A stretch of 64,000 nt of DNA from Mogibacterium diversum. Its GTDB lineage: Bacteria > Bacillota > Clostridia > Peptostreptococcales > Anaerovoracaceae. Shown one piece after another: positions 1 to 9,542 of this stretch. The position numbers and the translations under genes were made by a program. A model generated the notes under the pieces. The model made no database searches, was not told the origin of the DNA, and saw only the letters and a list, made by a program, of their open reading frames with translations. The DNA is taken from assembly GCF_002998925.1 (NCBI RefSeq), contig NZ_CP027228.1, forward strand, positions 682,001 through 746,000, given 5' to 3'. Numbering within the stretch: position 1 is the first letter of the stretch; every line of letters starts with the position of its first letter.

Positions 1-184
1 TTACCAGAAGGATAACAAAAAGCGAACCAAAACCGTATATCGGACAAATAGGTCCATTTAAAAATCCTCTATTTACGACAATTCCTTTACTGATTGCTTG
101 ATAAATAACTTCTGTAATCCAGCCGATTACTGCATATACAAGAAAAAATATTGCAATATCAGTCAGTATATATCCAGCTATCAT
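1..184 (-). CDS. Putative ABC transporter permease (PF06541-like), C-terminally truncated by the window edge
   Basis: The first 61 codons of a membrane protein are visible; the rest lies beyond the left edge. A hydrophobic N-terminal helix is followed by a GW-TEV-Y patch and then NRGFLNGP and CPIYGFG, the signature I associate with the CmpB/PF06541 family of small membrane proteins. That family is labelled a putative ABC permease, but its role is not established. Its ATG overlaps the stop of ppk by four bases (ATGA), so the two are probably translationally coupled and this is the distal gene of the ppx-ppk operon. The family call rests on the short motif only. Confidence 0.7.
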   Translation of the reverse strand, partial: MIAGYILTDIAIFFLVYAVIGWITEVIYQAISKGIVVNRGFLNGPICPIYGFGSLFVILLV

Positions 185-2259
185 TGTCCCTCCCTTTGAT
201 TGTGACCTCCAAATTCCTTTAAGAGCCTCTCCTGACTGTCGAACATTATACCATTAGATGCGATATTAACATATCTCCCATCTGAAAGAAAGTACTTAGC
301 CCTGGCGTTATCCATCATATTCATCCGCATAATTAACTTTATCTTCGCAATACAAGTTTCATCTGTTATAGGGAAAGCTAGCTCAAAACGTTTATCCATA
401 TTTCTGTTCATAATATCCGCCGATGAAATATACACACGTTCATCTGAGCCACTTCCGAATATATATACGCGAGAATGCTCTAAGAACCTACCTACAATGC
501 TTATTATTTGAATATTATCGGTGTATTCTTCTACACCAGGCAGGATTGTACAAATTCCTCTAACTATCATGCGAACTTTAACACCAGCCTGTGATGCCTC
601 AGATAGCTTTTCTACGATGTAACGGTCTGAAAGTGAATTTACTTTTATAAAAATTCTTCCTTTAGATCCCTTTGCACATTCACGCTCAATTAACTCAATA
701 AGACGCTTCCTCATACAAGAAGGTGATGTAATTATATATCTAAATTGATTATCAATAATCCCATCGATGGCATTATCGAATAGAATTGAAACCTCCTCAC
801 CAAGTATACGGTTTGATGTTAGAATTGAAAAATCAGTATACTGGTGTGCTGTAGTTTCGTTATAATTTCCGGTTCCAACCTGCGTAATGATTTCTTGCTC
901 TCCAATTTTACTAAATGACTTTTTAAAGACAATCTGACATGCCTTAAAATGCGACTTAAATCGCTTAGTTCCGTAATATACTTCACATCCAGAATCTTTA
1001 AGTTTTTTTGCCCAATCTACGTTATTGGCCTCGTCAAACCTAGCCCTGAGTTCAATAAGTACTCTAACACGCTTACCATTATTAGCAGCTTTTATCAAAT
1101 ATTCGATAATTCTAGGATGACTGGTCATTCTATAAATACTGATTTTTATTTCTTTGACTTTACTATGGCTCGCAGCTTCTCTTAAAAGTTCAAGCAAGTT
1201 ATCCATTGAATCATAAGGATATGCATCGAGCAAATCCCTTTCCATTATCAGATCTATAATATTGGCTCTAACCTTTTTCTCAGAATTTGTTTTACGTAAT
1301 TCAGGAAATGAGTTATTCAAAACTATGTGCCTTGATAGGTGCTCCTTTAAGGAGCCTAGGTGACTTAACGACGGAATATTGGAACAAAGAACTAATTCCT
1401 CATTTGGAAGCTTAAGAATATCTTTCAAGCAATCATAGAGACTATTATCAATACATTCGGAATATGCAAATGCTCCTACAAACTCTGAATTTCCACGCTT
1501 ATCAAGCATCTTTTTTATTCGTTCTATTGCGCCAGTTCCAAGATTGAAATTGTCATATTCAAAGTCAATATCAGCATTTCTAAAAGCCGTAAAAGCTATA
1601 AACCCTTTTGGTTCAAATGGGAAACATATATTATTCAGATACAATCTAATAAGCTCTAAAGGAAGTAATAAATTAATACCATACGAATTGCGAACAATTA
1701 CACCTTTTAAAAGCGACTCTGGAATTTCAACTATCATCAGTTTTCTGATATTATCTACAGAAGTATCAATAAGAATATACTGATGACTATCTTTTATGTT
1801 TTCCGAAATATCGCTTTTATCAACAAATTGCGGCTTAAAACTCGATGAAAACTTCATAAGAAACTGCCCATCAACAAAGTCGTAATCAGATTCCGTTAAA
1901 TCTTTATAAGAACCGCAGTGCACACCTATTTCTCTCAGTTCTTTGTATATCTGTTCAGTTATCATTTCAGCTTTTTCATTAATTGTACGTATCTCACGCC
2001 ATATGTAATGAATCTGCTCATCTGAATTAAGACCGGACATTGTGTCTCGTGTTAGCGAATCAACCTTTCTAATATTGTTCAAACTACCAATACGTACCCG
2101 TATAAATTCTGCTAAATTTTTTTCGTAAATCAATCTAAATTTTACTCTTTCAAGAATCGGATTCATGGTATTTGCAGCTTCATTTAATACTCTCTCGTTA
2201 AACTTAAGCCACGAGAGATCTCGGTTCTGTGTAAACCCTTCAAGATAAAGCTCACTCAT
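181..2259 (-). CDS. ppk1: Polyphosphate kinase 1
   Basis: Reversibly transfers the ATP gamma-phosphate onto inorganic polyphosphate, normally at the inner face of the membrane. The 692 residues are the usual PPK1 length (N, head, C1 and C2 domains). The conserved ARFDE-NN patch is followed by YYGTK and the KSHFK segment that carries the expected phospho-histidine. VGTGNYNE and YTDFS follow, and a second conserved HSRVYIFG patch lies near the C-terminus. It sits 14 bases downstream of the exopolyphosphatase gene on the same strand, so polymer synthesis and breakdown are probably co-transcribed. The PF06541-like gene overlaps its stop codon. Confidence 0.95.
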   Translation of the reverse strand: MSELYLEGFTQNRDLSWLKFNERVLNEAANTMNPILERVKFRLIYEKNLAEFIRVRIGSLNNIRKVDSLTRDTMSGLNSDEQIHYIWREIRTINEKAEMITEQIYKELREIGVHCGSYKDLTESDYDFVDGQFLMKFSSSFKPQFVDKSDISENIKDSHQYILIDTSVDNIRKLMIVEIPESLLKGVIVRNSYGINLLLPLELIRLYLNNICFPFEPKGFIAFTAFRNADIDFEYDNFNLGTGAIERIKKMLDKRGNSEFVGAFAYSECIDNSLYDCLKDILKLPNEELVLCSNIPSLSHLGSLKEHLSRHIVLNNSFPELRKTNSEKKVRANIIDLIMERDLLDAYPYDSMDNLLELLREAASHSKVKEIKISIYRMTSHPRIIEYLIKAANNGKRVRVLIELRARFDEANNVDWAKKLKDSGCEVYYGTKRFKSHFKACQIVFKKSFSKIGEQEIITQVGTGNYNETTAHQYTDFSILTSNRILGEEVSILFDNAIDGIIDNQFRYIITSPSCMRKRLIELIERECAKGSKGRIFIKVNSLSDRYIVEKLSEASQAGVKVRMIVRGICTILPGVEEYTDNIQIISIVGRFLEHSRVYIFGSGSDERVYISSADIMNRNMDKRFELAFPITDETCIAKIKLIMRMNMMDNARAKYFLSDGRYVNIASNGIMFDSQERLLKEFGGHNQREGQ

Positions 2260-2273
2260 CGATACGCCTCACT

Positions 2274-3188
2274 TTAATTATTATTCAAATCTTCCAGCTT
2301 TTTCATCAGAAATCCCTCTCTTACTCCCGATTCGGAGACAGTTATTTCATCGTAACCTAGTTTATCCATAATCGTCTTCTGTATACACATCCCTGTGACA
2401 AGCGACTGAACACGCTCTGGCTTTACTTTGAGTAACGTTCTGATAAAGTCCCTTTGATTAGTAAAATATAGTTCAAACAGCTCGTCATACTCTCTTGCAG
2501 AAAGTGTAGCCGTACTCTTGCTCCTATCCAAAAGCTTATTTGCGAGCTTGCATGTGGCCCTGACAGTACCTCCAATCGCATATACATGCCCAGGTGAAGC
2601 TTTAACATCTTTTGGAATACGCAGCTTCAAAAGAAGCTTCTCAGTTTCTTTCTTAATCGATGATAACTCTTCTTTTGTAGGAAATATCTCAGCTACATGT
2701 CGGTGATAAGCATTGAGAGATCCTATAGGCATGGTATCAGCAAAAATTATCTCATCCCCTGTAAATATAGATATTTCTGTGCTACCTCCACCACAATCTG
2801 TAAGCATTCCAGTAGCATCTCCGATATCCTTCATTATGCCGTAGTAATCGTATCTAGCCTCATCCTGACCCGTTATTACATCTACTTCAAATCCAACTTC
2901 ATCCTTGATGCGTGCGACAATTTCTTTTTTATTCTTAAGTTCCCTTATGCTTGCAGTAGCTATTGCAAATACGAGGACATTAGACATTCCGTCTACTGCA
3001 ATCCTAAACTGTTTGAGTGCATCAATCATAACTTCTACTCCTTCTGCACTCATCTCATTATCATTTATATATCCAGCAATTCCACATGAAATCTTGTTGC
3101 TCATAATCTGACTGAAAGACTTATCATTCCCTATGTTATAAACCGCCATTCTTATCGTGTTAGAACCAATATCAATTATTACGTACAT
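2274..3188 (-). CDS. ppx: Exopolyphosphatase / guanosine pentaphosphate phosphohydrolase (Ppx/GppA)
   Basis: Releases phosphate from polyphosphate ends, or hydrolyses pppGpp; sequence alone cannot choose. It has the ASKHA-fold phosphate loops: DIGSNTIRMAVY at the extreme N-terminus and TDCGGGSTEIS near residues 137-147. At 304 residues it has only the two-domain catalytic core, without the C-terminal HD-like extension of the long E. coli Ppx. The ATG at 3188 has a GAAGGG ribosome-binding site. It is the first gene of the ppx-ppk unit and lies downstream of the lemA terminator, so it should have its own promoter in 3189-3299, where I see only weak -10-like hexamers. Confidence 0.9.
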   Translation of the reverse strand: MYVIIDIGSNTIRMAVYNIGNDKSFSQIMSNKISCGIAGYINDNEMSAEGVEVMIDALKQFRIAVDGMSNVLVFAIATASIRELKNKKEIVARIKDEVGFEVDVITGQDEARYDYYGIMKDIGDATGMLTDCGGGSTEISIFTGDEIIFADTMPIGSLNAYHRHVAEIFPTKEELSSIKKETEKLLLKLRIPKDVKASPGHVYAIGGTVRATCKLANKLLDRSKSTATLSAREYDELFELYFTNQRDFIRTLLKVKPERVQSLVTGMCIQKTIMDKLGYDEITVSESGVREGFLMKKLEDLNNN

Positions 3189-3299
3189 ATATACATTACC
3201 CTTCGTGTTTTATTAGTCGTAGTCATTCTAACAAAATTAATAGTATTTATAAACAAAAATCATAATTTAAAATTTGTTTTTTTGTTTAATAACAATAAA

Positions 3300-3327
3300 A
3301 CAGAGTGCGCACCCATGCACACTCTGT
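3300..3327 (-). terminator. Intrinsic terminator downstream of lemA
   Basis: On the minus strand a 12-bp stem (ACAGAGTGTGCA paired with TGCGCACTCTGT, one G-U pair) closes a TGGG loop and is followed by TTTTATT. It lies 29 bases past the lemA stop and separates DUF2207-lemA from ppx-ppk. Confidence 0.8.
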
Positions 3328-3356
3328 ATCCGAACGATATTAACTTCGATCAATAA

Positions 3357-3920
3357 CTACTTGCTTGTTCCGAAATCTACCTTCACATTTTCACGTTCAG
3401 CTTCTGACGAAACTTCGAACATTGGCTTCGCTTCATATCCGAACATCCTTGCGATGATTGCTGAAGGAAATACTCTGCATTTTACGTTGAACTTCTTTAC
3501 AACAGCATTGTAGTACTTGCGAGAATTAGCGATATCATTCTCAACTGCTTTTAGCTGCTCCATTAGCTCGATAAAGTTCGCATTTGCCTTTAGATCTGGA
3601 TACGACTCTGCAACAGCAAACAAGCTTCTTAAAGTACCAGATAGGATATTCTCATTCTCAAGCTTTTCAGCAGTTGTAGAGGAATTTCCAACGGCAGATC
3701 TAGCTGCTGTTACAGCCTTGAGTGTCTCCGATTCATGAGCTGCATAACCCTTTACAGTCTCAACCAGATTAGGAATTAGGTCAAATCTCTTCTTGAGATA
3801 CACATCCATAGTCGAGAAAGCTTCATCACAGTTTACAGCTAGCTTTACAAAGCCATTATATGTAGCAATAACCCATAGTAGCAGAAGTACGACCACCGCT
3901 AAAACTATCCAAATTACCAT
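3357..3920 (-). CDS. lemA: LemA family protein
   Basis: One N-terminal transmembrane helix (about residues 3-22) with a short N-terminus, then a helical LemA domain. The family signature is clear: YNGFVKL, a KKRFDLIPNLVETVKGYA stretch near 45-63, and a C-terminal F-V-P-S region. At 187 residues it is full length. The biochemical role of LemA is unsettled; it is probably a membrane-anchored helical bundle. It follows a DUF2207 protein by 122 bases on the same strand, a pairing common in Firmicutes, and the two probably work together in the envelope (inference). Confidence 0.93.
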   Translation of the reverse strand: MVIWIVLAVVVLLLLWVIATYNGFVKLAVNCDEAFSTMDVYLKKRFDLIPNLVETVKGYAAHESETLKAVTAARSAVGNSSTTAEKLENENILSGTLRSLFAVAESYPDLKANANFIELMEQLKAVENDIANSRKYYNAVVKKFNVKCRVFPSAIIARMFGYEAKPMFEVSSEAERENVKVDFGTSK

Positions 3921-4042
3921 TTTTACACCTCTTCTTTATTAAAAAGTAATAACTATTAATATCTATTGATTCGTTATATTAGCACATCAGTACACTTACT
4001 TCAACATATGAAACGTACTTAATTTATCTTGTGATACAGCCT

Positions 4043-6067
4043 CTACCAAGAGCCGCCTCCGCCACCACCGGAGCCTCCGCCAGAGAAACCACCACCACCA
4101 AATCCGCCGATTCCACCACCACTATCAGCATGTGCGGCAGCAATTCCAGAATACGTGCTATGCTGAATGCTGTTCATTATCATGTTCATCCTCATGTAAT
4201 CGAACGTAGTTGCGTTATATGAGCTAAATCCAGCGTGTTCAGGGATCTTGATGGTATTGAATTTATTTATCCATTTATCCGTTAGTCCTAGAACATATGC
4301 ATAAGGCAGAATATTGTAAAAGTAAGAAGGTTCGCTTTCTACAAGTTCATTGATTCTATCAAGCTCAGCAGTTTCTATAAATTCTTTGAATCCCAGTATC
4401 TCGCCATAAACCTTGCGGTTGTATTCAGTTCTGCTCTGGATATTCGACAACAGGAAAGGCATAGCGACTGTATATACGACGAGTATTATTAATAAGTACA
4501 TCTCCCCTTCACCTTTGCCGGCAAAATACAATGAGTTTATCAGGGTGCTCATATACACAAAATAAATTAATAGCCATACAATAACCCTAAAAGTTAAACT
4601 GCCAGGACCTAAAGATTTGCGATAGAAGAATGCATCATTTAACTTACGAAGTATCAGAAGCCATATCGATGCCCAAATACCCAATACGAAGATTATTACG
4701 AAAATGGCCATTATACCACCATATTTTGAACCAAACAAAACATCGACGGAACCAGCTCTATATGCACTGAACACAATGCTAAGTATATAACCTATCGCAG
4801 CAATAAATGTAGCAAAAATCCCCTTCGCATCCGAAGCGGTAGATACAATAGCCTTATCTCCAGTATATCTATCCTTTAGCTGCGACTTAATCGTGTCATA
4901 TGACTCTCCGATTGATTTTCCAGACTCTTTTATGCTAATCGTGCTTCCCACCGCCGGAGCAGATTTTTCATCAAATATTGCATTATACATCTTCTTTACA
5001 AATGCCGGTTCATCGCTCGGTGCTTGTAAAGCTTTTATGGTTATTTTTTTCTTCTCCCCTTCAATAATCTGTATATATCCTTTTGATGCTAGGTATAGAT
5101 ATAATGAAGTAATGTCCTTTTTATCAATCACACCATCTGCGAGATATCCAAGCTCAGCTGGTGTTATACCTTCAGGCGGATTGAACATTATAGGTGCGAC
5201 AATATCTGCGTCCTTCTTTCTTGTAACCTTGATATAAATTAATAATATAAGACAGATGACGAGTACTGCAGCGTTTGCGACACTACTCCATGCTTTGCTT
5301 GGAGCCCCAACCCAGTAACCATCCGGTGTCTTGACCATCAGCGTTACTCCAGAATTAGAGCTTATAGCAGCATCTTCATATGACAATGTGTTATTCGCTT
5401 TATCATATGTCCACTTGCTATTATCCTCAGTAGATGAACCATATGAACCTGCATATCCCTTCATCTCGGTGTATTTGAAATCACTTGGAAGTGAAACATT
5501 GATTTTTGAAGATGCAATCGATGTTTCCCATCCTGATGGAAGTACATCTACATAAATGTTATTCTCTTGATTACTTTGTATATAATTATAAATTTTATAC
5601 TTTATAACATATGTTTTCTCACCCGTCACATAAGAATGAGCACTCCCAATCCTGATGTTAACGTTGTTATCCTTAGTTACTTTAAAATCACCACCTTCAA
5701 CGCTGATATCCTTGATCTTATAGTTACTAGCAATAGGAATTTTTCTAATAATTCCATGCTTTGCATATCTAAAATCGACTTTTATCGTCTCAGTGAAGTC
5801 ATATGAGTAATCCTTATTAACCTTTACATCTACATCAAAGATCTTTGTAGTATATCCTGACCTAGTATAATCTTGCTCAGCCAATGGCGATGCTTGATTT
5901 TGATTGTAGTAGTTTGTATATGAGCTAGAGTAAGAATTAGAATATGAATTATAAGAAGAACTCCCATAAACATCACTCTTGATAGCTATACCCATTGTAA
6001 CCACAAATATCACAACCAGAATCAGAGTTATTTTACTAAGCATGTTCCTAAATGCCTTATGATACAT
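4043..6067 (-). CDS. DUF2207 domain membrane protein with glycine-rich C-terminal tail
   Basis: 674 residues: an N-terminal signal or anchor helix (about 10-30), a Ser/Tyr/Asn-rich linker, an extracytoplasmic beta-rich DUF2207 domain (about 65-245), a helix near 260-280, a cytoplasmic region, and a cluster of helices around 420-550. The protein ends in a low-complexity tail of about 25 residues, mostly Gly with Ser and Phe, finishing in SW. Such tails are typical of this family. Function is unknown. It sits upstream of lemA, which supports an envelope role. The flanking terminators at 6136-6167 and 3300-3327 make DUF2207-lemA a two-gene unit. Confidence 0.88.
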   Translation of the reverse strand: MYHKAFRNMLSKITLILVVIFVVTMGIAIKSDVYGSSSYNSYSNSYSSSYTNYYNQNQASPLAEQDYTRSGYTTKIFDVDVKVNKDYSYDFTETIKVDFRYAKHGIIRKIPIASNYKIKDISVEGGDFKVTKDNNVNIRIGSAHSYVTGEKTYVIKYKIYNYIQSNQENNIYVDVLPSGWETSIASSKINVSLPSDFKYTEMKGYAGSYGSSTEDNSKWTYDKANNTLSYEDAAISSNSGVTLMVKTPDGYWVGAPSKAWSSVANAAVLVICLILLIYIKVTRKKDADIVAPIMFNPPEGITPAELGYLADGVIDKKDITSLYLYLASKGYIQIIEGEKKKITIKALQAPSDEPAFVKKMYNAIFDEKSAPAVGSTISIKESGKSIGESYDTIKSQLKDRYTGDKAIVSTASDAKGIFATFIAAIGYILSIVFSAYRAGSVDVLFGSKYGGIMAIFVIIFVLGIWASIWLLILRKLNDAFFYRKSLGPGSLTFRVIVWLLIYFVYMSTLINSLYFAGKGEGEMYLLIILVVYTVAMPFLLSNIQSRTEYNRKVYGEILGFKEFIETAELDRINELVESEPSYFYNILPYAYVLGLTDKWINKFNTIKIPEHAGFSSYNATTFDYMRMNMIMNSIQHSTYSGIAAAHADSGGGIGGFGGGGFSGGGSGGGGGGSW

Positions 6068-6135
6068 AGTTAACCCCTTCAGTTTTAATCATCTAGATTG
6101 ATATTATACCAATAAAGTACGTCTTTAATAATATC

Positions 6136-6167
6136 AAAAAAAGCATAGCGGTAAAACCACTATGCTC
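6136..6167 (-). terminator. Intrinsic terminator downstream of pnp
   Basis: On the minus strand AGCATAGTGG pairs with CCGCTATGCT (one G-U pair) around a TTTTA loop and is followed by at least seven T. It starts 25 bases after the pnp stop, closing the long translation/RNA-decay cluster. Confidence 0.88.
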
Positions 6168-6191
6168 ATTTTAATACTTATTTAATAAGAA

Positions 6192-8309
6192 TTAGTCTTC
6201 TACTAGTTCTCTTCTAGATAGATTGATTCTGTTCTGATTGTCGATTTCAGTTACCTTGACAACAACCTTATCTCCAATGTTCATTACATCTTCAACCTTG
6301 TCAACTCTATGGTTAGCAATCTTAGAGATGTGTAGCAGACCTTCCTTACCAGGGAGAATTTCGATAAATGCACCGAAGTTCATAATTCTCTTAACTTCAC
6401 CCTCATAAGTCTTGCCAACTTCTACATCAGCTGTAAGATACTCAATCATAGACTTAGCCTTAGCAGCACTAGCTTCATCGGAGCTATAGATACTGATTAG
6501 ACCTACATCGTCGTCAGAAATATCAACCTTGCAGCCTGTCTCTTCCACAATCTTGTTAACATTCTTGCCGCCAGGTCCAATTACTAGCCTTACCTTGTCA
6601 GGGTGCACTCTCATCGAGATGCATCTTGGCGCATATGGTGATAGTTCAGCTCTTGGTGCAGCAATCTCTTCTAGCATGCTTTCAAGGATATATGCTCTAC
6701 CAACTCTAGCCTGTTCAAGTGCTTGCTCTAGAATTTCTCTAGATAGACCATGAACCTTGATATCCATCTGAATTGCAGTAATTCCATCAGGAGTACCAGT
6801 TACCTTGAAGTCCATGTCTCCGAGGAAGTCTTCCATGCCCTGGATATCAGATAGAATTGCATATCTACTGCTTCCATCCTCTTCGACTCTCTCGATTAGA
6901 CCCATCGCTATTCCTGATACAGGCTTCTTGATTGGAACACCGGCATCCATCAGAGCAAGGCAAGAGCCGCAAGTTGATGCCATCGAAGATGATCCGTTTG
7001 AAGATAGAACCTCCGATACCACTCTGATTGCATATGGGAATTCCTCTTCGCTTGGAATTACAGGAAGAAGCGCTCTCTCAGCGAGTGCTCCGTGACCGAT
7101 CTCTCTTCTGCCTGGGCTACGAGGTGGCTTTGGCTCACCTGTAGAGTAACCTGGGAAGTTATATTGATGCATGTATCTCTTGGTAGTTCTATCGATATCA
7201 ATGCTATCTAAATCCTGTGCCTCTGATAGAGGTGCAAGTGTAGCGACTGATAGAACCTGAGTCTGCCCTCTCTTGAATAGTCCTGTACCATGTGCTCTTG
7301 GCAGGAATCCTGTCTCTGAGAATAGAGGTCTAATCTCACTTAGTTTTCTATTGTCTGGTCTTACACCTTCATCAAGGATCATTGATCTAACCTGTTCCTT
7401 TTTGATGGCGTATAGAACCTCGCCTACTTCCTTATCCCTGTCTTCGAAAATCTCTGCAAAGTGTTCATGAGTTTCAGTCTCGACTTTCTCCATATTCTCG
7501 AGACGCTCAAGCTTATCAAATGTCTTTATCGCTTCAATCATCTTGTCTGTAGCGTAAGCACGAACGGCTTCATCAACATCGTCATCAGCCTTGAAAACTA
7601 CGTATTCCATCTTCTCTTTGCCAACTTCATTAGCAATTTCCTCAATAAATACGCATAACTGCTTGATCTCTTCATGAGCGAACATGATTGCATCAAGCAT
7701 GTCACTCTCGGAAACTTCATTCGCACCAGCTTCAACCATCATGATAGCTTCCTTAGTTCCAGCTACTGTTAAGTCTATATCTGACTTCATTCTCTGCTCA
7801 TATGTAGGATTGATGATAAGCTCTCCATCTACTCTTCCCACTTTTACAGATCCTGTAGGACCATCCCAAGGAATGTCAGATGTAGCTAGGGCAACAGATG
7901 AACCAATCATAGCTGCAACTTCAGGCGAGCAGTCATGATCAACGCTCATAGCTACTGCAACAACTGAAACATCATTTCTAAACCCCTTTGGAAATAGAGG
8001 TCTGAGTGGTCTATCCATAAGCCTAGAAGTTAAAATTCCGTGCTCACCAGGTCTTCCTTCTCTCTTGATGTATCCGCCAGGGATTTTTCCTACAGCATAC
8101 ATCTTCTCTTCATAGTCGCAGCTTAGAGGAAAGAAATCAATGTCCTGTCTTGGCTGCTTCGAAGCTGTAGCTGTACAGTTTACAACGGTATCCCCATATC
8201 TAACTGTAACTTGGCCGTTTGCCTGTTCACAAACCTTTCCAATTTCAAGCTGTAACAGTCTACCGCCTAGTGCTGTTCTAAATGTGTGATAATCAGTGAA
8301 TCTTCCCAT
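6192..8309 (-). CDS. pnp: Polyribonucleotide nucleotidyltransferase (PNPase)
   Basis: Phosphorolytic 3'-5' exoribonuclease and RNA polymerase of the degradosome. The 705 residues contain two RNase PH-like domains (about 1-215 and 300-530, including FKRGQTQVLS and the active-site region SDIQGMEDFLGDMDFKV), a KH domain with the GPGGKN loop near 555-615, and an S1 domain at the C-terminus (FGAFIEI, GLLHIS). I choose the ATG at 8309 because an AGGAG ribosome-binding site lies nine bases upstream. A TTG three codons earlier abuts that site and is not credible. It follows rpsO, the conserved rpsO-pnp pairing, with a hairpin in the 150-base gap. Confidence 0.97.
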   Translation of the reverse strand: MGRFTDYHTFRTALGGRLLQLEIGKVCEQANGQVTVRYGDTVVNCTATASKQPRQDIDFFPLSCDYEEKMYAVGKIPGGYIKREGRPGEHGILTSRLMDRPLRPLFPKGFRNDVSVVAVAMSVDHDCSPEVAAMIGSSVALATSDIPWDGPTGSVKVGRVDGELIINPTYEQRMKSDIDLTVAGTKEAIMMVEAGANEVSESDMLDAIMFAHEEIKQLCVFIEEIANEVGKEKMEYVVFKADDDVDEAVRAYATDKMIEAIKTFDKLERLENMEKVETETHEHFAEIFEDRDKEVGEVLYAIKKEQVRSMILDEGVRPDNRKLSEIRPLFSETGFLPRAHGTGLFKRGQTQVLSVATLAPLSEAQDLDSIDIDRTTKRYMHQYNFPGYSTGEPKPPRSPGRREIGHGALAERALLPVIPSEEEFPYAIRVVSEVLSSNGSSSMASTCGSCLALMDAGVPIKKPVSGIAMGLIERVEEDGSSRYAILSDIQGMEDFLGDMDFKVTGTPDGITAIQMDIKVHGLSREILEQALEQARVGRAYILESMLEEIAAPRAELSPYAPRCISMRVHPDKVRLVIGPGGKNVNKIVEETGCKVDISDDDVGLISIYSSDEASAAKAKSMIEYLTADVEVGKTYEGEVKRIMNFGAFIEILPGKEGLLHISKIANHRVDKVEDVMNIGDKVVVKVTEIDNQNRINLSRRELVED

Positions 8310-8418
8310 AATTAACAACTCCTTCCTGTTAATCGTACTATTTTACTAATAAGATTCGCATTGCAAGTCAATCATTATATTAGATTGACTTCGGGATTAT
8401 TCCCTCCTATATACAAAT

Positions 8419-8440
8419 AAGCGGGATACACATCCCGCTT
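8419..8440 (-). terminator. Hairpin between rpsO and pnp (terminator or processing site)
   Basis: A perfect 9-bp GC-rich stem (AAGCGGGAT with ATCCCGCTT) with a GTGT loop starts about 20 bases after the rpsO stop. The tail (ATTTGTAT) is only modestly T-rich, so partial termination or an RNA-processing/stability structure is as likely as full termination. In other bacteria the rpsO-pnp gap also carries a terminator and processing sites. Confidence 0.6.
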
Positions 8441-8459
8441 ATATTGTCAGATAATATTA

Positions 8460-8726
8460 CTACTTTCTGAGGCCGAGTCTAGCAATAAGTGCTCTGTATC
8501 TCTCGATATCAGCATCCTTAAGATACTTAAGTAGGTTTCTTCTCTGTCCTACCATCTTAAGAAGACCTCTTCTTGAATGGTAATCCTTAGCGTGCTCCTT
8601 GAGGTGTCCGTTAAGATCGTTGATTCTGTAAGTTAAAATCGCAACCTGAACCTCTGGGGAACCCGTATCGCCTTCCTTAGTAGCATACTCTTTGATAATT
8701 TCCTGCTTCTTTTCCTTTGTAAGCAT
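8460..8726 (-). CDS. rpsO: 30S ribosomal protein S15
   Basis: Primary 16S rRNA-binding protein of the small-subunit platform. The 88 residues are canonical, with EGDTGSPEVQ, HLKEHAKDYHSRRGLL and MVGQRRNLLKYL. A strong AGGAGGAG ribosome-binding site precedes the ATG. It precedes pnp, as in most bacteria, but here is separated from ribF by five genes that are not part of the usual cluster. Confidence 0.98.
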   Translation of the reverse strand: MLTKEKKQEIIKEYATKEGDTGSPEVQVAILTYRINDLNGHLKEHAKDYHSRRGLLKMVGQRRNLLKYLKDADIERYRALIARLGLRK

Positions 8727-8830
8727 CGTTTCTCCTCCTATTGGTCATCCGCCCTCACATCGCCACCGTTCGGAGTAACGTGTAGCCGAAGCAAGGGTAT
8801 AAAAAATTACTTTGTTATACTATCATACAT
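8727..8830 (-). promoter_or_regulatory. rpsO 5' leader, possible S15 autoregulatory structure
   Basis: About 100 bases between alkD and rpsO hold an unusually GC-rich, structured stretch for this genome (roughly 8742-8802), including complementary TTCGG and CCGAA segments. S15 represses its own mRNA through leader structures in several bacteria, so an S15-binding element is plausible. I cannot match it to a known S15 leader class, and no convincing -35/-10 pair is visible. Confidence 0.3.
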
Positions 8831-8858
8831 ACGTGTATCTGTCTAGTTTTCGAGCAAA

Positions 8859-9542
8859 TTACTTTAGTGAATTCAGATACGCTTTTGTATCATCGCTAAC
8901 CCTATAGCTCTCTTTTGCCTTCTGAATGGTTTTGCGATGCACCCATTCATCAAGCCTTTTGTTCTCGATATATGGAATCGTTTCGTCATATTGCTTAGCA
9001 AGTGCAGTTGCAAAGTACCACGCCTGCATCATCCTCACATAATATTCATCAGATTTAACTCCTGCCACCCATTCCAGATATTGTGGATCAAACGCATCAT
9101 CGAGATAGAACTCCAGCAGTACTCCAATTCCAAATCTAACGGTATAAGTATCACCCGATGAAATCCATCTCTTAACTTCATTTTCAAGTTTATTCAGATT
9201 ACCCTTGAATGCTTTCTTAAAGCTGAGCAAATCACAGGTTGCCCAGTTATCTACATATGGAAGCAGCTTATCTATTTCACTTAAAGCCTCTTCATAGTCA
9301 CTTATCATACAGATGATCATCCCATGGAGATTAAGCTCTTCATAATACTCGTGAGGAAGGTCGCTTATGAACTCTCCATAATCACCAGATTTAAAAACTT
9401 CCTTTGCGAGTTTCCTCAGTGCTGGAGTTCTAACTCCTATTACTGTATCCGGATTAACCCCTGGAATTAGCTTGCAGTGGAATTTCTTATAGTCAATGTC
9501 CTGCATATCAAAAAGCTTGCTTCTAATCTCTTTTATCTTCAC
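8859..9542 (-). CDS. DNA alkylation repair enzyme (AlkD-like HEAT-repeat glycosylase)
   Basis: Predicted to remove N3- and N7-alkylated purines. The 227 residues match the PF08713 family in length and helical character. The expected catalytic Asp lies in NWATCD (about residue 112), with aromatic residues in the MMQAWYFATALAK helix. The start is a GTG with an AGG core seven bases upstream, and it overlaps the end of the yoaK-like gene by 20 bases, so the two are coupled. It lies inside the block that separates ribF from rpsO. Confidence 0.87.
   Translation of the reverse strand: MKIKEIRSKLFDMQDIDYKKFHCKLIPGVNPDTVIGVRTPALRKLAKEVFKSGDYGEFISDLPHEYYEELNLHGMIICMISDYEEALSEIDKLLPYVDNWATCDLLSFKKAFKGNLNKLENEVKRWISSGDTYTVRFGIGVLLEFYLDDAFDPQYLEWVAGVKSDEYYVRMMQAWYFATALAKQYDETIPYIENKRLDEWVHRKTIQKAKESYRVSDDTKAYLNSLK

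Noticed and set aside
5997..6067. The glycine-rich tail of the DUF2207 protein as a sign of surface display or amyloid
   Set aside because: Such tails are common in DUF2207 proteins and the topology places no sorting motif there; there is no specific support.
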